Assembly: GCA_014238345.1 (NCBI GenBank)
Contig: JABABF010000038.1
Coordinates: 1 to 8,462 of the forward strand
DNA from: Gammaproteobacteria bacterium
Lineage (GTDB): Bacteria; Pseudomonadota; Gammaproteobacteria; JABABF01
Length of the DNA: 8,462 bases
Direction: 5' to 3'
Shown here: piece by piece, positions 1-6,256 of the stretch
Numbering within the stretch: the stretch's first letter is position 1
How the letters are laid out: each line of letters opens with the position of its first letter
The notes under the pieces: model-generated
Told to the model about the DNA's origin: nothing
The model's input: only the letters and a program-made list of their open reading frames with translations
Databases searched by the model: none
Program-made: the position numbers and the translations under genes

Positions 1-814
1 CCGGGCCGTGTAGCGCGGCCAGCGGTTGCGCCCAGAGCAACTGCCCACGCTGCCAGTCGATGGCGGCGACCACACCTTGATAGGCACAGGCATATAGCGA
101 GCCACCATCCAACAGCAGTGCGCCATCAACATCGCGCAACCGCGCCACAGGGGTCGAGCCAGAGGGATCATCGATCTGCAACTCCCAACGCAACGCACCG
201 CTTGCCTGATCCAACGACAGCACACGGGCATCAGTGAATCCTCCCAACACGACATCCTCTACGAGCAATGGCGTGGTGTTGCCACGCAGACCCAACAATG
301 CATTGCGAACGCGATAAGTCCAGCGCGGTGTGCCGTCATCAGCCTCCAGCGCGTGTAGACGCTCCTCCGCCGTGCTGACCACAACCAATCCATCGGCAAC
401 GGCTGGTGCGCTCAGCAACGCCGATCCCAATTGGCGTTGCCAGAGTAGTGAACCATCTACAGCCGACAAGGCCACCAATGCACCGCGTGAGTCACCCACC
501 AATACCAAGCCAGCCCCCACCCCGACCCCGCCGCTAAGCGACGACAGGGGGCGCGCTGTCCACAGTGTCTGACCATCATCGCTACGCAGTGCTTCAACCA
601 CACCATTGGCCGCAGCGATATAGAGTACTTCGCCATGTAGCACGGGTTGCAAACGAGTATCACGAGGCTGGCCGTTGCCCACCTTGCGTCGCCACAACAG
701 CTCCACCTCTAATTGTGGGGTGAACTCCGGCAGGGGCTCAGGTTGTGACTGTGCCCCGGGCAACAACCCGCAACCGGTTAGTAATAAGAGCAGCACCAAG
801 CCGAGTGCAGGCAT
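1..814 (-). CDS. bamB: BamB, outer-membrane assembly lipoprotein (beta-propeller); 3' end outside window
   Basis: BamB is a periplasm-facing lipoprotein of the BAM complex that binds BamA and helps insert beta-barrel proteins into the outer membrane. The frame is open from an ATG at 814 to the window edge, giving 271 codons of a protein that is about 390 residues in E. coli. Residues 1-15 form a short hydrophobic signal ending in the lipobox LTGC, so Cys15 would be lipidated; the next residue is Gly, not Asp, which fits outer-membrane sorting. PQQ-like propeller blades follow, with repeated 'G..ALxxxDGxxLW' units (for example VVEALRSDDGQTLW and LVALSAVDGSLLW), then LLGLRGN and STPVARLRDVDG, which match E. 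coli BamB closely. The start is fixed by an in-frame TGA two codons upstream; ATG overlaps the yfgM stop as TAATG, and there is no clear Shine-Dalgarno, so translation is probably coupled. The signal has no Lys or Arg before the cysteine, which is unusual. der, the usual next gene, would lie beyond base 1. Confidence 0.95.
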   Translation of the reverse strand, partial: MPALGLVLLLLLTGCGLLPGAQSQPEPLPEFTPQLEVELLWRRKVGNGQPRDTRLQPVLHGEVLYIAAANGVVEALRSDDGQTLWTARPLSSLSGGVGVGAGLVLVGDSRGALVALSAVDGSLLWQRQLGSALLSAPAVADGLVVVSTAEERLHALEADDGTPRWTYRVRNALLGLRGNTTPLLVEDVVLGGFTDARVLSLDQASGALRWELQIDDPSGSTPVARLRDVDGALLLDGGSLYACAYQGVVAAIDWQRGQLLWAQPLAALHGP

Positions 815-1575
815 TATTCAGGAGTGAGGGGAATGGCGGTGAAATCGATTGCACTGGTACCGGTGCTCGACGGTGGTAGAGCGGCGATCAAGCTACTCAG
901 CGCTTCCATGTGCAGACGCAAACTGACCGGGATGTCATCGCCACGTTCCGCCGCTTGATAGAGGCGCACTGCGCCAGTATAAGCGCGCATAGACTCTTCA
1001 TAACGCCCTTGGCGACGCAATATATCACCAAGTAGCGCTTGGTGCTCTTGGGGATAGATGGTCTGGGGACTGCTCTGCAACAGCTGCTCTGCCTCCTTGA
1101 AACGTCCGAGCGCTTCCAACAACCGTGCGCGACGCATGATCAGCAACTCTTGTAGATCACTGTCTTGCGCTACTTGCAATGACAGCGTATCCAGCAACGC
1201 CAAGGCGACCGACAACTCACCACCCTGCACGAGAAATCGCACTTTAAGCAATTGTGCATAGTGGGCGTAGTAACTGTCGGGATAGTTGTCGCGCAGGGTA
1301 TCAGCCGCCTCAGTGATGCGCTGTAATTGAGTAGCGCGCTCAGCGTCATCGGTCTGCTCTGCATTGGCATCCCACTCGGCAACCTGCTCCATCAACAGGG
1401 CATAGTCATCCGATGCCTCCTGTGCCGATGCCAAATGGCTCCGCTCTCGCCATTGCCAAGCACCAATAGCAATCGCAGCCACCGAGCCCAGCACGACCAC
1501 CGAGAGGCCGTAGCGTTGCCACCACTCGCGCAAAGCATCCCATAATTCACTATCGTAGGTCGGCTCATTTGCCAT
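814..1575 (-). CDS. yfgM: YfgM family membrane-anchored TPR-like periplasmic protein
   Basis: YfgM in E. coli is an inner-membrane protein with a periplasmic TPR-like domain that associates with the Sec translocon and the chaperone PpiD. This 253-residue product has the same plan: a short cytoplasmic N-terminus, one transmembrane helix at about residues 22-42 (YGLSVVVLGSVAAIAIGAWQW) followed by WRER, then a long helical region with TPR-like stretches such as LLIMRRARLLEALGRFKEAE and LLGDILRRQGRYEESMRAY. It is some 47 residues longer than the 206-residue E. coli protein, partly from a C-terminal tail after 'VSLRLHMEALSSLIAALP'. The ATG at 1575 lies inside the end of hisS (11-base overlap) and has a strong Shine-Dalgarno AGAGGAG at 1583-1589, seven bases upstream. 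The stop shares a base with the bamB start. Sequence identity to E. coli YfgM is low, so the call rests mainly on topology and its position between hisS and bamB. Confidence 0.9.
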   Translation of the reverse strand: MANEPTYDSELWDALREWWQRYGLSVVVLGSVAAIAIGAWQWRERSHLASAQEASDDYALLMEQVAEWDANAEQTDDAERATQLQRITEAADTLRDNYPDSYYAHYAQLLKVRFLVQGGELSVALALLDTLSLQVAQDSDLQELLIMRRARLLEALGRFKEAEQLLQSSPQTIYPQEHQALLGDILRRQGRYEESMRAYTGAVRLYQAAERGDDIPVSLRLHMEALSSLIAALPPSSTGTSAIDFTAIPLTPE

Positions 1576-2896
1576 GGATACGCTCCTCTATGCGCTCGCG
1601 CAATAATCCCGACACTGCTCCCCACGACAGGGTGCGCTGGGAGGTATCGGGCTGACGCAATTCCTTGACCACCACATTATGCTGCGCGGCTTCCTCTTCA
1701 CCCAACAGCAACGCCAACACCGCACCACTGCGGTCGGCTCTGCGTAGCTGAGACTTGAAACTCCCGCCCCCACAATGCAGTATCAGCCGCAGCTGTGGCA
1801 GCTCATCACGCAACATCTGAGCCAGCTGGGCAGCACAGGATGCGAGCCCACTGGCCAAGACAATATAAGCATCGGGCGGCGCTGGCAATGGCTCATCGGT
1901 TACCAGCAAAGCCAAACGCTCTACGCCGAGAGCAAAGCCCGCCGCTGGCGTATCCGACCCGCCAAGCTGCGTTACTAGAGTATCGTAACGCCCACCGGCC
2001 GCCACAGCGTTTTGCGCCCCCAAACCATCGGCCTGCCACTCAAATACTGTGCGGTTGTAGTAATCCAAGCCGCGCACTAGACGCGGATCCAACTGACAAT
2101 CAATATCCATCGCCGCCAAAATCTCCCGAAGTTCACAGAAGTGTACATGCGCCTGCTCTCCGACATAATCTGAGATCAACGGAGCCTCAGTCAACAGTGC
2201 GCGCGTGGCTTCCTCTTTGCTGTCCAAAACACGCAGTGGGCTGCGTTCTAAGCGGAGCTGGTCATCGGGAGGCAGCTGGGAGAGATGGCCGCGCAGGAAA
2301 TTGCTCAGCGCCGCACTGTAGCGACTCCGATCCGCCGCATCGCCCAACGAGTTCAGACGCAGGCTGAGCTGATTGGCAATGCCTAGCCGTTGCCACAAAT
2401 GTGTTCCCAACGCGATCAGTTCAGCATCTATATCCGGACCGGCGAAACCAAAGACCTCGGCACCGATCTGGTGGAATTGCCGCTCACGCCCGCGCTGGGG
2501 GCGCTCGTGTCTAAACATCGCCCCGCCATACCACAGGCGCTGCTTCGCCCCACTGCGTAGCAGACCGTGCTGTAGCGCGGCGCGCACACAGGGAGCCGTT
2601 CCTTCTGGACGCAGGCAAGCACCGCGCTCCGCCACTCCCATTCCCCCATTGCGCTCCCGCTCGGCGGCGGAACTGCCAAAACAATGGTAGATCTCCTTCA
2701 TAACAATGTCATCACCAGCGCCTAAAGAGCGCTGGAACAGATTGACATCTTCTAGCAATGGCAGGCGTATCTCGGCATAACCCGCTCCTTCTAATAGCTC
2801 ACAGGCCAACTGTTCGAGGTGCCGCCGAGTCAGTGTTGCCGCGGGTAGGCAATCGGCAATGCCACGCAGATTTTGGAAATCTCCGCTGGTGCCCAT
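1565..2896 (-). CDS. hisS: Histidine-tRNA ligase (class II aminoacyl-tRNA synthetase)
   Basis: HisRS charges tRNA-His with histidine using ATP, in the cytoplasm, as a dimer. All class II landmarks are visible in the 443 residues: motif 1 around AGYAEIRLPLLED (38-50), LRPEGTAPCVRA (95-106), motif 2 in MFRHERPQRGRERQFHQIG (127-145), the histidine-specific HisA segment LVRGLDYYNRTVFE (273-286), HisB AAGGRYD (299-305), and motif 3 GFALGVERLALL (320-331). The C-terminal anticodon-binding domain begins near residue 342 and includes GGGSFKSQLRRADRSGA. The protein is about 19 residues longer than the 424-residue E. coli enzyme; most of that is a roughly 13-residue insertion between Tyr70 and Leu95, in the loop before LRPEGT. 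The ATG at 2896 follows the ispG stop by 7 bases, and an AAGGG overlapping that stop can serve as the Shine-Dalgarno. The 3' end overlaps yfgM by 11 bases, implying coupled translation. Confidence 0.98.
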   Translation of the reverse strand: MGTSGDFQNLRGIADCLPAATLTRRHLEQLACELLEGAGYAEIRLPLLEDVNLFQRSLGAGDDIVMKEIYHCFGSSAAERERNGGMGVAERGACLRPEGTAPCVRAALQHGLLRSGAKQRLWYGGAMFRHERPQRGRERQFHQIGAEVFGFAGPDIDAELIALGTHLWQRLGIANQLSLRLNSLGDAADRSRYSAALSNFLRGHLSQLPPDDQLRLERSPLRVLDSKEEATRALLTEAPLISDYVGEQAHVHFCELREILAAMDIDCQLDPRLVRGLDYYNRTVFEWQADGLGAQNAVAAGGRYDTLVTQLGGSDTPAAGFALGVERLALLVTDEPLPAPPDAYIVLASGLASCAAQLAQMLRDELPQLRLILHCGGGSFKSQLRRADRSGAVLALLLGEEEAAQHNVVVKELRQPDTSQRTLSWGAVSGLLRERIEERIHGK

Positions 2897-2903
2897 GGCG
2901 CCC

Positions 2904-4001
2904 TTAAATGTCGTCCGACAGTAGGCGCTCAGCGCGATCCCGCACCAGCGACTCCATCACAGTAACAATCCCATCGGTAGCGATTTTGCTATGTTTTTGA
3001 CCATCAATAAACACCAAGCTCTCTGGCGATGCCCCCGTCAAGCCGATATGGGCAGTTCGCGACTCGCCTGGCCCATTGACATGACAGCCGATCACCGCCA
3101 CATCCATATCCTGAACGACATCGCCGAGTCGCTGCTCTAGCTCGGCCACCACCTCAATCACATCAAAGTTTTGGCGGGCGCAGCCCGGGCAGGCGATGAG
3201 ATTGATCCCACGACTTCTGAGCCGCAACGATTTGAGTAACTCCCAACCCACGCGCACCTCCTCCTCGGGCGGGGCGGCCAGCGAGACACGCAGAGTATCG
3301 CCAATTCCTTCAAGCAGTAACACCCCGAGGCCAACAGCAGATTTCACCGTGCCAGACAAACTGCCGCCCGCTTCGGTGATACCTAAGTGCAAGGGTTGCT
3401 CGACTCTCTGTGCCAATTGACGGTAGGCAGCTATGGCCATGCGTGGATCTGAAGATTTGACACTGATCTTGAAGTTGGCGTAATCGAGCCGCTCAAGAAT
3501 GGCAACATGGCGCAGTGCCGATTCCACCATCGCCGTAGCACTTGGGGCACCGTGGCTGTGCAGGATGTCGCGCTCCAGTGACCCCGCATTGACTCCGATG
3601 CGCAACGGTACAGAGCGCTCACGGGCGGCATCGACCACACTGCGGATATGCGGCAGGCGCCCGATATTGCCTGGATTTAAACGCAGGCAATCCACCCCGC
3701 CTTCGAGTACCGCCAGCGCGATACGATAATCGAAGTGAATGTCGGCTACCAACGGCAGTTCGACGCGGGCACGGATTAGGCTAAAAGCCTTCGCGGCCTC
3801 TTGATCTGGCACTGAGATGCGAGCGATATCGGCACCGGCCTTCTCAATACGTTGCAACTGTGCCACCGTAGCCTCAACATCACAGGTGTCCGTATTGGTC
3901 ATCGTCTGCACCGAGATCGGCGCATCGCCACCGACCGGCACCTTGCCGATATGTATTTGGCGGCTCAAACGCCGTTGTGGAGGCGGTATGCTGCACTTCA
4001 C
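2904..4001 (-). CDS. ispG: 4-hydroxy-3-methylbut-2-en-1-yl diphosphate synthase (MEP pathway)
   Basis: IspG (GcpE) converts 2-C-methyl-D-erythritol 2,4-cyclodiphosphate to HMBPP, the penultimate step of the MEP isoprenoid pathway, using a [4Fe-4S] cluster. With a GTG start at 4001 the product is 365 residues (E. coli 372). The N-terminal TIM barrel shows VPVGGDAPISVQTMTNTDT (21-39), LVADIHFDYRIA and LRLNPGNIG; the C-terminal cluster domain shows CPGCARQNFD with Cys271 and Cys274, then GCHVNGPGES with Cys306 and Glu313, the expected three cysteines plus glutamate. An open frame runs further upstream to 4202, but those 67 codons overlap rlmN and read as Cys/Arg-rich sequence unlike any IspG, so they are excluded. 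The chosen GTG overlaps the rlmN stop as GTGA and has GGGAG eight bases upstream. RodZ, and in Pseudomonas also PilF, is normally encoded just before this gene and is absent here. Confidence 0.97.
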   Translation of the reverse strand: MKCSIPPPQRRLSRQIHIGKVPVGGDAPISVQTMTNTDTCDVEATVAQLQRIEKAGADIARISVPDQEAAKAFSLIRARVELPLVADIHFDYRIALAVLEGGVDCLRLNPGNIGRLPHIRSVVDAARERSVPLRIGVNAGSLERDILHSHGAPSATAMVESALRHVAILERLDYANFKISVKSSDPRMAIAAYRQLAQRVEQPLHLGITEAGGSLSGTVKSAVGLGVLLLEGIGDTLRVSLAAPPEEEVRVGWELLKSLRLRSRGINLIACPGCARQNFDVIEVVAELEQRLGDVVQDMDVAVIGCHVNGPGESRTAHIGLTGASPESLVFIDGQKHSKIATDGIVTVMESLVRDRAERLLSDDI

Positions 4002-5107
4002 GCCCGCAACTCCCGCCGCTGGGGGACTTTGCCGCGCAGCTGGCCACAGGCAGCGGCTATATCGCTGCCACGGGTGGCGCGTACCGTCACCGTGTAGCCC
4101 GCATCGCGCAACACATCGCGAAATGCCGCCACCGCACTTGCGCTGGGACGACGCCACGGCGCGCTCGCAATCGGGTTGTAGGGAATTAAATTGATCTTGC
4201 AACGCAGGCCGCGCAATAATCGCGCTGTCGCCCTCGCCAGCTCCGGTGTATCGTTGAGGCTATCAATCAAGGTATATTCGATAGTAATCGATCGCCGTGG
4301 ATCGGCCAAACGCTCCAAGTAGCGCTGACAGGAAGCGAGTAGCTCGGCGATGGGAAAATGTTTATTAATCGGCACAAGACGGGTGCGCAGATTGTCATTA
4401 GGCGCGTGCAATGACACTGCCAGCGAGAGTTTTAACGAGGCATCAATGCGATCGATCATCGGTACCAAGCCCGCTGTACTCAGGGTCAATTTGCGTCCGG
4501 GAATACCGTAGGCATCGTCATCTCTCAACAAACGCGCAGCAACGCTAAGCTGTTCCAAATTGAGCAGGGGCTCTCCCATCCCCATGAAAACAATATTGGT
4601 GATGTGGCGCGGCGGACTGCGACTAAATGCCCCCAAAGCCTCGTGGGCGCGCCACACTTGGGCGATGATTTCATCACTACTCAAATTGCGTTTAAACCCC
4701 TCATAACCCGTGGCGCAAAAAGTGCAACCCAGCGCACAACCCAACTGCGTAGAAATACACAGTGTGCCACGCCGCTCCTCGGGAATAAATACGGTCTCAA
4801 CTGCGCCGCCATCAGAGAGTTCAAGTAGCCATTTTCGGCAGCCATCGGCAGCGCGCTGCTCGGAGCCAAATGCGCTCGGTAGCAATTCGGCGACACTGCT
4901 GAGGCGCTCACGCAGACGCAACCCAAAATTGCTCATCTCGGCAAAGTCGATGACTCCGGCGTGGTGTACCCATTTCAACAGTTGCGAGGCTCGAAAAGAT
5001 GGCTCGCCTAGGGTATGAAAAAAATCTTCTAGTCCGGCTCGAGACACCCCGAGTAGCGATTGGCTCGACTCTGTTGCCAATAGCTCGGTCGGCTGTGAGG
5101 TCACCAT
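3998..5107 (-). CDS. rlmN: Dual-specificity RNA methyltransferase RlmN (radical SAM)
   Basis: RlmN methylates C2 of adenine at 23S rRNA position 2503 and at A37 of some tRNAs, by a radical SAM mechanism with a methyl-cysteine intermediate. The 369-residue product has the N-terminal accessory domain (FRASQLLKWVHH, 38-49), VETVFIPE (103-110), and the radical SAM motif CALGCTFC with Cys124, Cys128 and Cys131. The SAM-binding GEP motif lies in MGMGEPLLNL (175-184). The two catalytic cysteines also appear: Cys117 in LCIST and Cys354 in AACGQLRG, each one position off E. coli Cys118 and Cys355. AVSLHAPND and TIEYTLID further support the family. The C-terminus ends about 15 residues after Cys354, shorter than in E. 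coli (384 residues). The ATG at 5107 overlaps the ndk stop in ATGGTGA; no strong ribosome site precedes it, so coupling to ndk translation is likely. The stop overlaps the ispG start. Confidence 0.98.
   Translation of the reverse strand: MVTSQPTELLATESSQSLLGVSRAGLEDFFHTLGEPSFRASQLLKWVHHAGVIDFAEMSNFGLRLRERLSSVAELLPSAFGSEQRAADGCRKWLLELSDGGAVETVFIPEERRGTLCISTQLGCALGCTFCATGYEGFKRNLSSDEIIAQVWRAHEALGAFSRSPPRHITNIVFMGMGEPLLNLEQLSVAARLLRDDDAYGIPGRKLTLSTAGLVPMIDRIDASLKLSLAVSLHAPNDNLRTRLVPINKHFPIAELLASCQRYLERLADPRRSITIEYTLIDSLNDTPELARATARLLRGLRCKINLIPYNPIASAPWRRPSASAVAAFRDVLRDAGYTVTVRATRGSDIAAACGQLRGKVPQRRELRA
4010..4014 (-). promoter_or_regulatory. Shine-Dalgarno site supporting the ispG GTG start
   Basis: On the minus strand GGGAG stands 8 bases before the GTG at 3999-4001, inside the last codons of rlmN. 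Its spacing supports the GTG start that overlaps the rlmN stop, rather than the upstream in-frame start at 4202. Confidence 0.6.
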
Positions 5108-5514
5108 GTTTTGCCAAAGAAGAAATCGATCTCTCGGCGTGCTGAGGCGATGGAATCAGAGCCGTGTACGGCATTGGCATCAATCGAGCTGGCAAAATCT
5201 GCTCGCAAAGTACCCGGATCGGCCTGAGCGGGGTCGGTGTGACCGATCAGCTGTCTAAAGCGCTTGACAGCGTCCTCCCCTTCCAGCACTTGCGCCACAA
5301 TCGACCCAGAACACATGAAATCCAGTAGTGGAGCAAAAAAATCTCTCTGCCGATGCTCAGCATAAAATGCAGCTGCGCGCTCGCGCTCTAGCTGTAACAT
5401 GCGCAGCTCGATAATGCGCAGACCGCTACGCTCAATCCGATCGCACAGAGCACCAATGCGCTGAGTGGAGACTATGTCGGGTTTTATCATGCATAGAGTA
5501 CGCTCAATTGTCAT
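5101..5514 (-). CDS. ndk: Nucleoside diphosphate kinase
   Basis: Ndk moves the gamma phosphate from ATP to other NDPs through a phosphohistidine, balancing NTP and dNTP pools in the cytoplasm. From the ATG at 5514 the product is 137 residues (E. coli 143) and aligns from its first residues: MTIERTLCMIKPD with the conserved Lys11, FYAEH (50-54), VLEGEDAV, GTLRADFA, and the active-site NAVHGSDS with catalytic His117, followed by EIDFFFG. An in-frame TTG at 5541 would add nine residues (MPDTNSEFS) with no match to the family, so I prefer the ATG, although neither start has a convincing Shine-Dalgarno. The gene is first in its transcription unit: a sigma70-like promoter lies about 60-90 bases upstream. 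The last codons overlap rlmN by 7 bases. Confidence 0.97.
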   Translation of the reverse strand: MTIERTLCMIKPDIVSTQRIGALCDRIERSGLRIIELRMLQLERERAAAFYAEHRQRDFFAPLLDFMCSGSIVAQVLEGEDAVKRFRQLIGHTDPAQADPGTLRADFASSIDANAVHGSDSIASARREIDFFFGKTW

Positions 5515-5575
5515 GGAGAATTCGCTATTTGTATCGGGCAAAGGAACTACTCTACCAGAGGCAGAGCAACTGTTT

Positions 5576-5605
5576 ATTGTACGCCCATTGGCGTAGTATT
5601 ACCAA
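5576..5605 (-). promoter_or_regulatory. Predicted sigma70-type promoter for ndk and downstream genes
   Basis: On the minus strand a -35 box TTGGTA (5600-5605) is followed after 18 bases by a -10 box TACAAT (5576-5581), 4/6 and 5/6 matches to the E. coli consensus. Transcription would start near 5569, leaving about 55 bases before the ndk ATG. Its position, in the only sizeable gap and before a run of overlapping genes, supports it; it has not been tested. Confidence 0.55.
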
Positions 5606-5618
5606 CAGAGCCGCTCTG
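5606..5618. repeat. Perfect inverted repeat abutting the -35 box, possible operator
   Basis: CAGAGC-C-GCTCTG forms six-base arms with a one-base centre, immediately upstream of the predicted ndk -35 box. The half-site CAGAGC occurs again at 5562-5567, at the predicted start of the transcript, 44 bases from the first. This arrangement could bind a dimeric regulator. The central base leaves too small a loop for a stable RNA hairpin, and no T-run follows, so it is not an obvious terminator. Confidence 0.35.
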
Positions 5619-5659
5619 GGAGTCGCTTTAAATTAATGCGCAGAACAAGGCATTAGCAG

Positions 5660-5688
5660 AAAAAAATAGCGCATCTCCCCAACTGCTA
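5660..5688 (-). terminator. Weak candidate terminator after iscX
   Basis: Sixteen bases past the iscX stop, a possible TAGC...GCTA stem of only four pairs with a loop of about 14 bases is followed at once by seven T residues (5660-5666). The T-run fits an intrinsic terminator, but the stem is poor, so the isc transcript may partly read through into ndk or end by another route. Confidence 0.2.
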
Positions 5689-5703
5689 CACCACCCTGAT
5701 CGC

Positions 5704-5898
5704 TCAATCAGACTCTGCCAACCACACCGCTTGAATCGCTTCGAGAATGCGCTCATTGCAACCTTCGGGGTCGTCATTAAAGCCCGGCAGCTCCAGCACC
5801 CAGCGACGCAGATCGGTGAAGCGTATATAACGAGGATCGACCTTGAGATCACGATCTGACAACGCCTCTCCGATCTCCTGTACATCTGTCCAGCGCAC
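5704..5898 (-). CDS. iscX: IscX, Fe-S cluster assembly regulator
   Basis: IscX (YfhJ) is a small acidic protein that binds the cysteine desulfurase IscS and iron, and modulates the rate of cluster assembly. The 64-residue product covers the whole family: WTDVQEIGEAL at the N-terminus, DPRYIRFTDLRRWVLELPGF in the middle, and NDDPEGCNERILEAIQAVW at the end, closely matching E. coli IscX (66 residues) and keeping the acidic DDP segment. The start is GTG at 5898, with a strong Shine-Dalgarno GGAGG eight bases upstream. It follows fdx by 17 bases and is the last gene of the isc block before the intergenic region. Confidence 0.96.
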   Translation of the reverse strand: MRWTDVQEIGEALSDRDLKVDPRYIRFTDLRRWVLELPGFNDDPEGCNERILEAIQAVWLAESD

Positions 5899-5906
5899 TG
5901 CTCGTT

Positions 5907-5911
5907 CCTCC
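5907..5911 (-). promoter_or_regulatory. Strong Shine-Dalgarno site for iscX
   Basis: GGAGG on the minus strand lies in the 17-base fdx-iscX gap, 8 bases before the GTG start. It is one of the best ribosome binding sites in the window and fixes the non-ATG start of iscX. Confidence 0.75.
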
Positions 5912-5915
5912 GCGC

Positions 5916-6254
5916 TCAGTGGTGCTCGGAAACCATGTTGATGGTGTACTGCGGAATCTCAACGACCAGCTCTTGAGCAGCGGGTAGCGCTTGACAACTG
6001 AGCCGCGAGTTGGGCTCTAGCCCCCAGGCCTTGTCGAGCATATCGTCCTCAAGTTCGTCGGCTGGCTTCAGGGAATCATAGCCTTCACGCACGATGACAT
6101 GACAGGTGGTGCAGGCACAAGACATCTCGCAGGCATGCTCAAGTGCAATGCCATCGCGCAACATGGCGGCACAGATGCTCTCGCCCGACTCGGCTTTGAG
6201 CACTGCGCCCTGGGGGCAGAGTCTCTCATGCGGCAAGACAACAATACGGCTCAC
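5916..6254 (-). CDS. fdx: ISC-system [2Fe-2S] ferredoxin
   Basis: This adrenodoxin-type ferredoxin supplies electrons during cluster assembly on IscU. The 112 residues match E. coli Fdx (111) end to end: IVVLPHERLCPQGAVL at the start, the cluster loop HACEMSCACTTCH, EDDMLDKAWGL (69-79), LSCQA (85-89), and VVEIPQYTIN near the C-terminus. The four ligand cysteines fall at 42, 48, 51 and 87, as in E. coli. Cys46 is also present, and Cys28 is an additional non-ligand cysteine. The start is GTG at 6254, two bases past the hscA TAG stop, with AGGTGA seven bases upstream inside the end of hscA; there is no in-frame alternative upstream start. Translation is probably coupled to hscA. Confidence 0.98.
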   Translation of the reverse strand: MSRIVVLPHERLCPQGAVLKAESGESICAAMLRDGIALEHACEMSCACTTCHVIVREGYDSLKPADELEDDMLDKAWGLEPNSRLSCQALPAAQELVVEIPQYTINMVSEHH

Positions 6255-6256
6255 AG

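Larger units (their letters stand above)
5515..5703. other. Intergenic region between iscX and ndk
   Basis: This is the only gap longer than 20 bases in the window. On the minus strand it carries, in order, a T7 run that may end isc transcription, a perfect inverted repeat, a -35/-10 pair facing ndk, and a leader of roughly 55 bases. I see no RNA gene or convincing small ORF in it. Confidence 0.8.

Noticed and set aside
330..572. Plus-strand 80-codon ORF opposite bamB
   Set aside because: bamB is open on the other strand across this stretch with recognisable propeller repeats; the plus-strand product is Ser/Thr/Pro-rich and unrecognised.
1795..2367. 190-codon plus-strand ORF opposite hisS
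   Set aside because: Pro/Arg/His-rich shadow of the conserved hisS reading frame with no recognisable domain.
4002..4202. 67-codon N-terminal extension of the ispG frame, overlapping rlmN
   Set aside because: The translation is Cys/Arg-rich with no resemblance to IspG, the family start aligns at the GTG at 4001, and the extension lies over conserved rlmN codons including those around Cys354.
5515..5703. Small RNA or riboswitch in the iscX-ndk gap
   Set aside because: No convincing extended secondary structure or known riboswitch motif was visible; promoter and inverted repeat account for the notable signals.
5628..5885. 85-codon minus-strand ORF across iscX and the intergenic region
   Set aside because: Most of it is iscX in another frame; it has no recognisable features and no better ribosome site.
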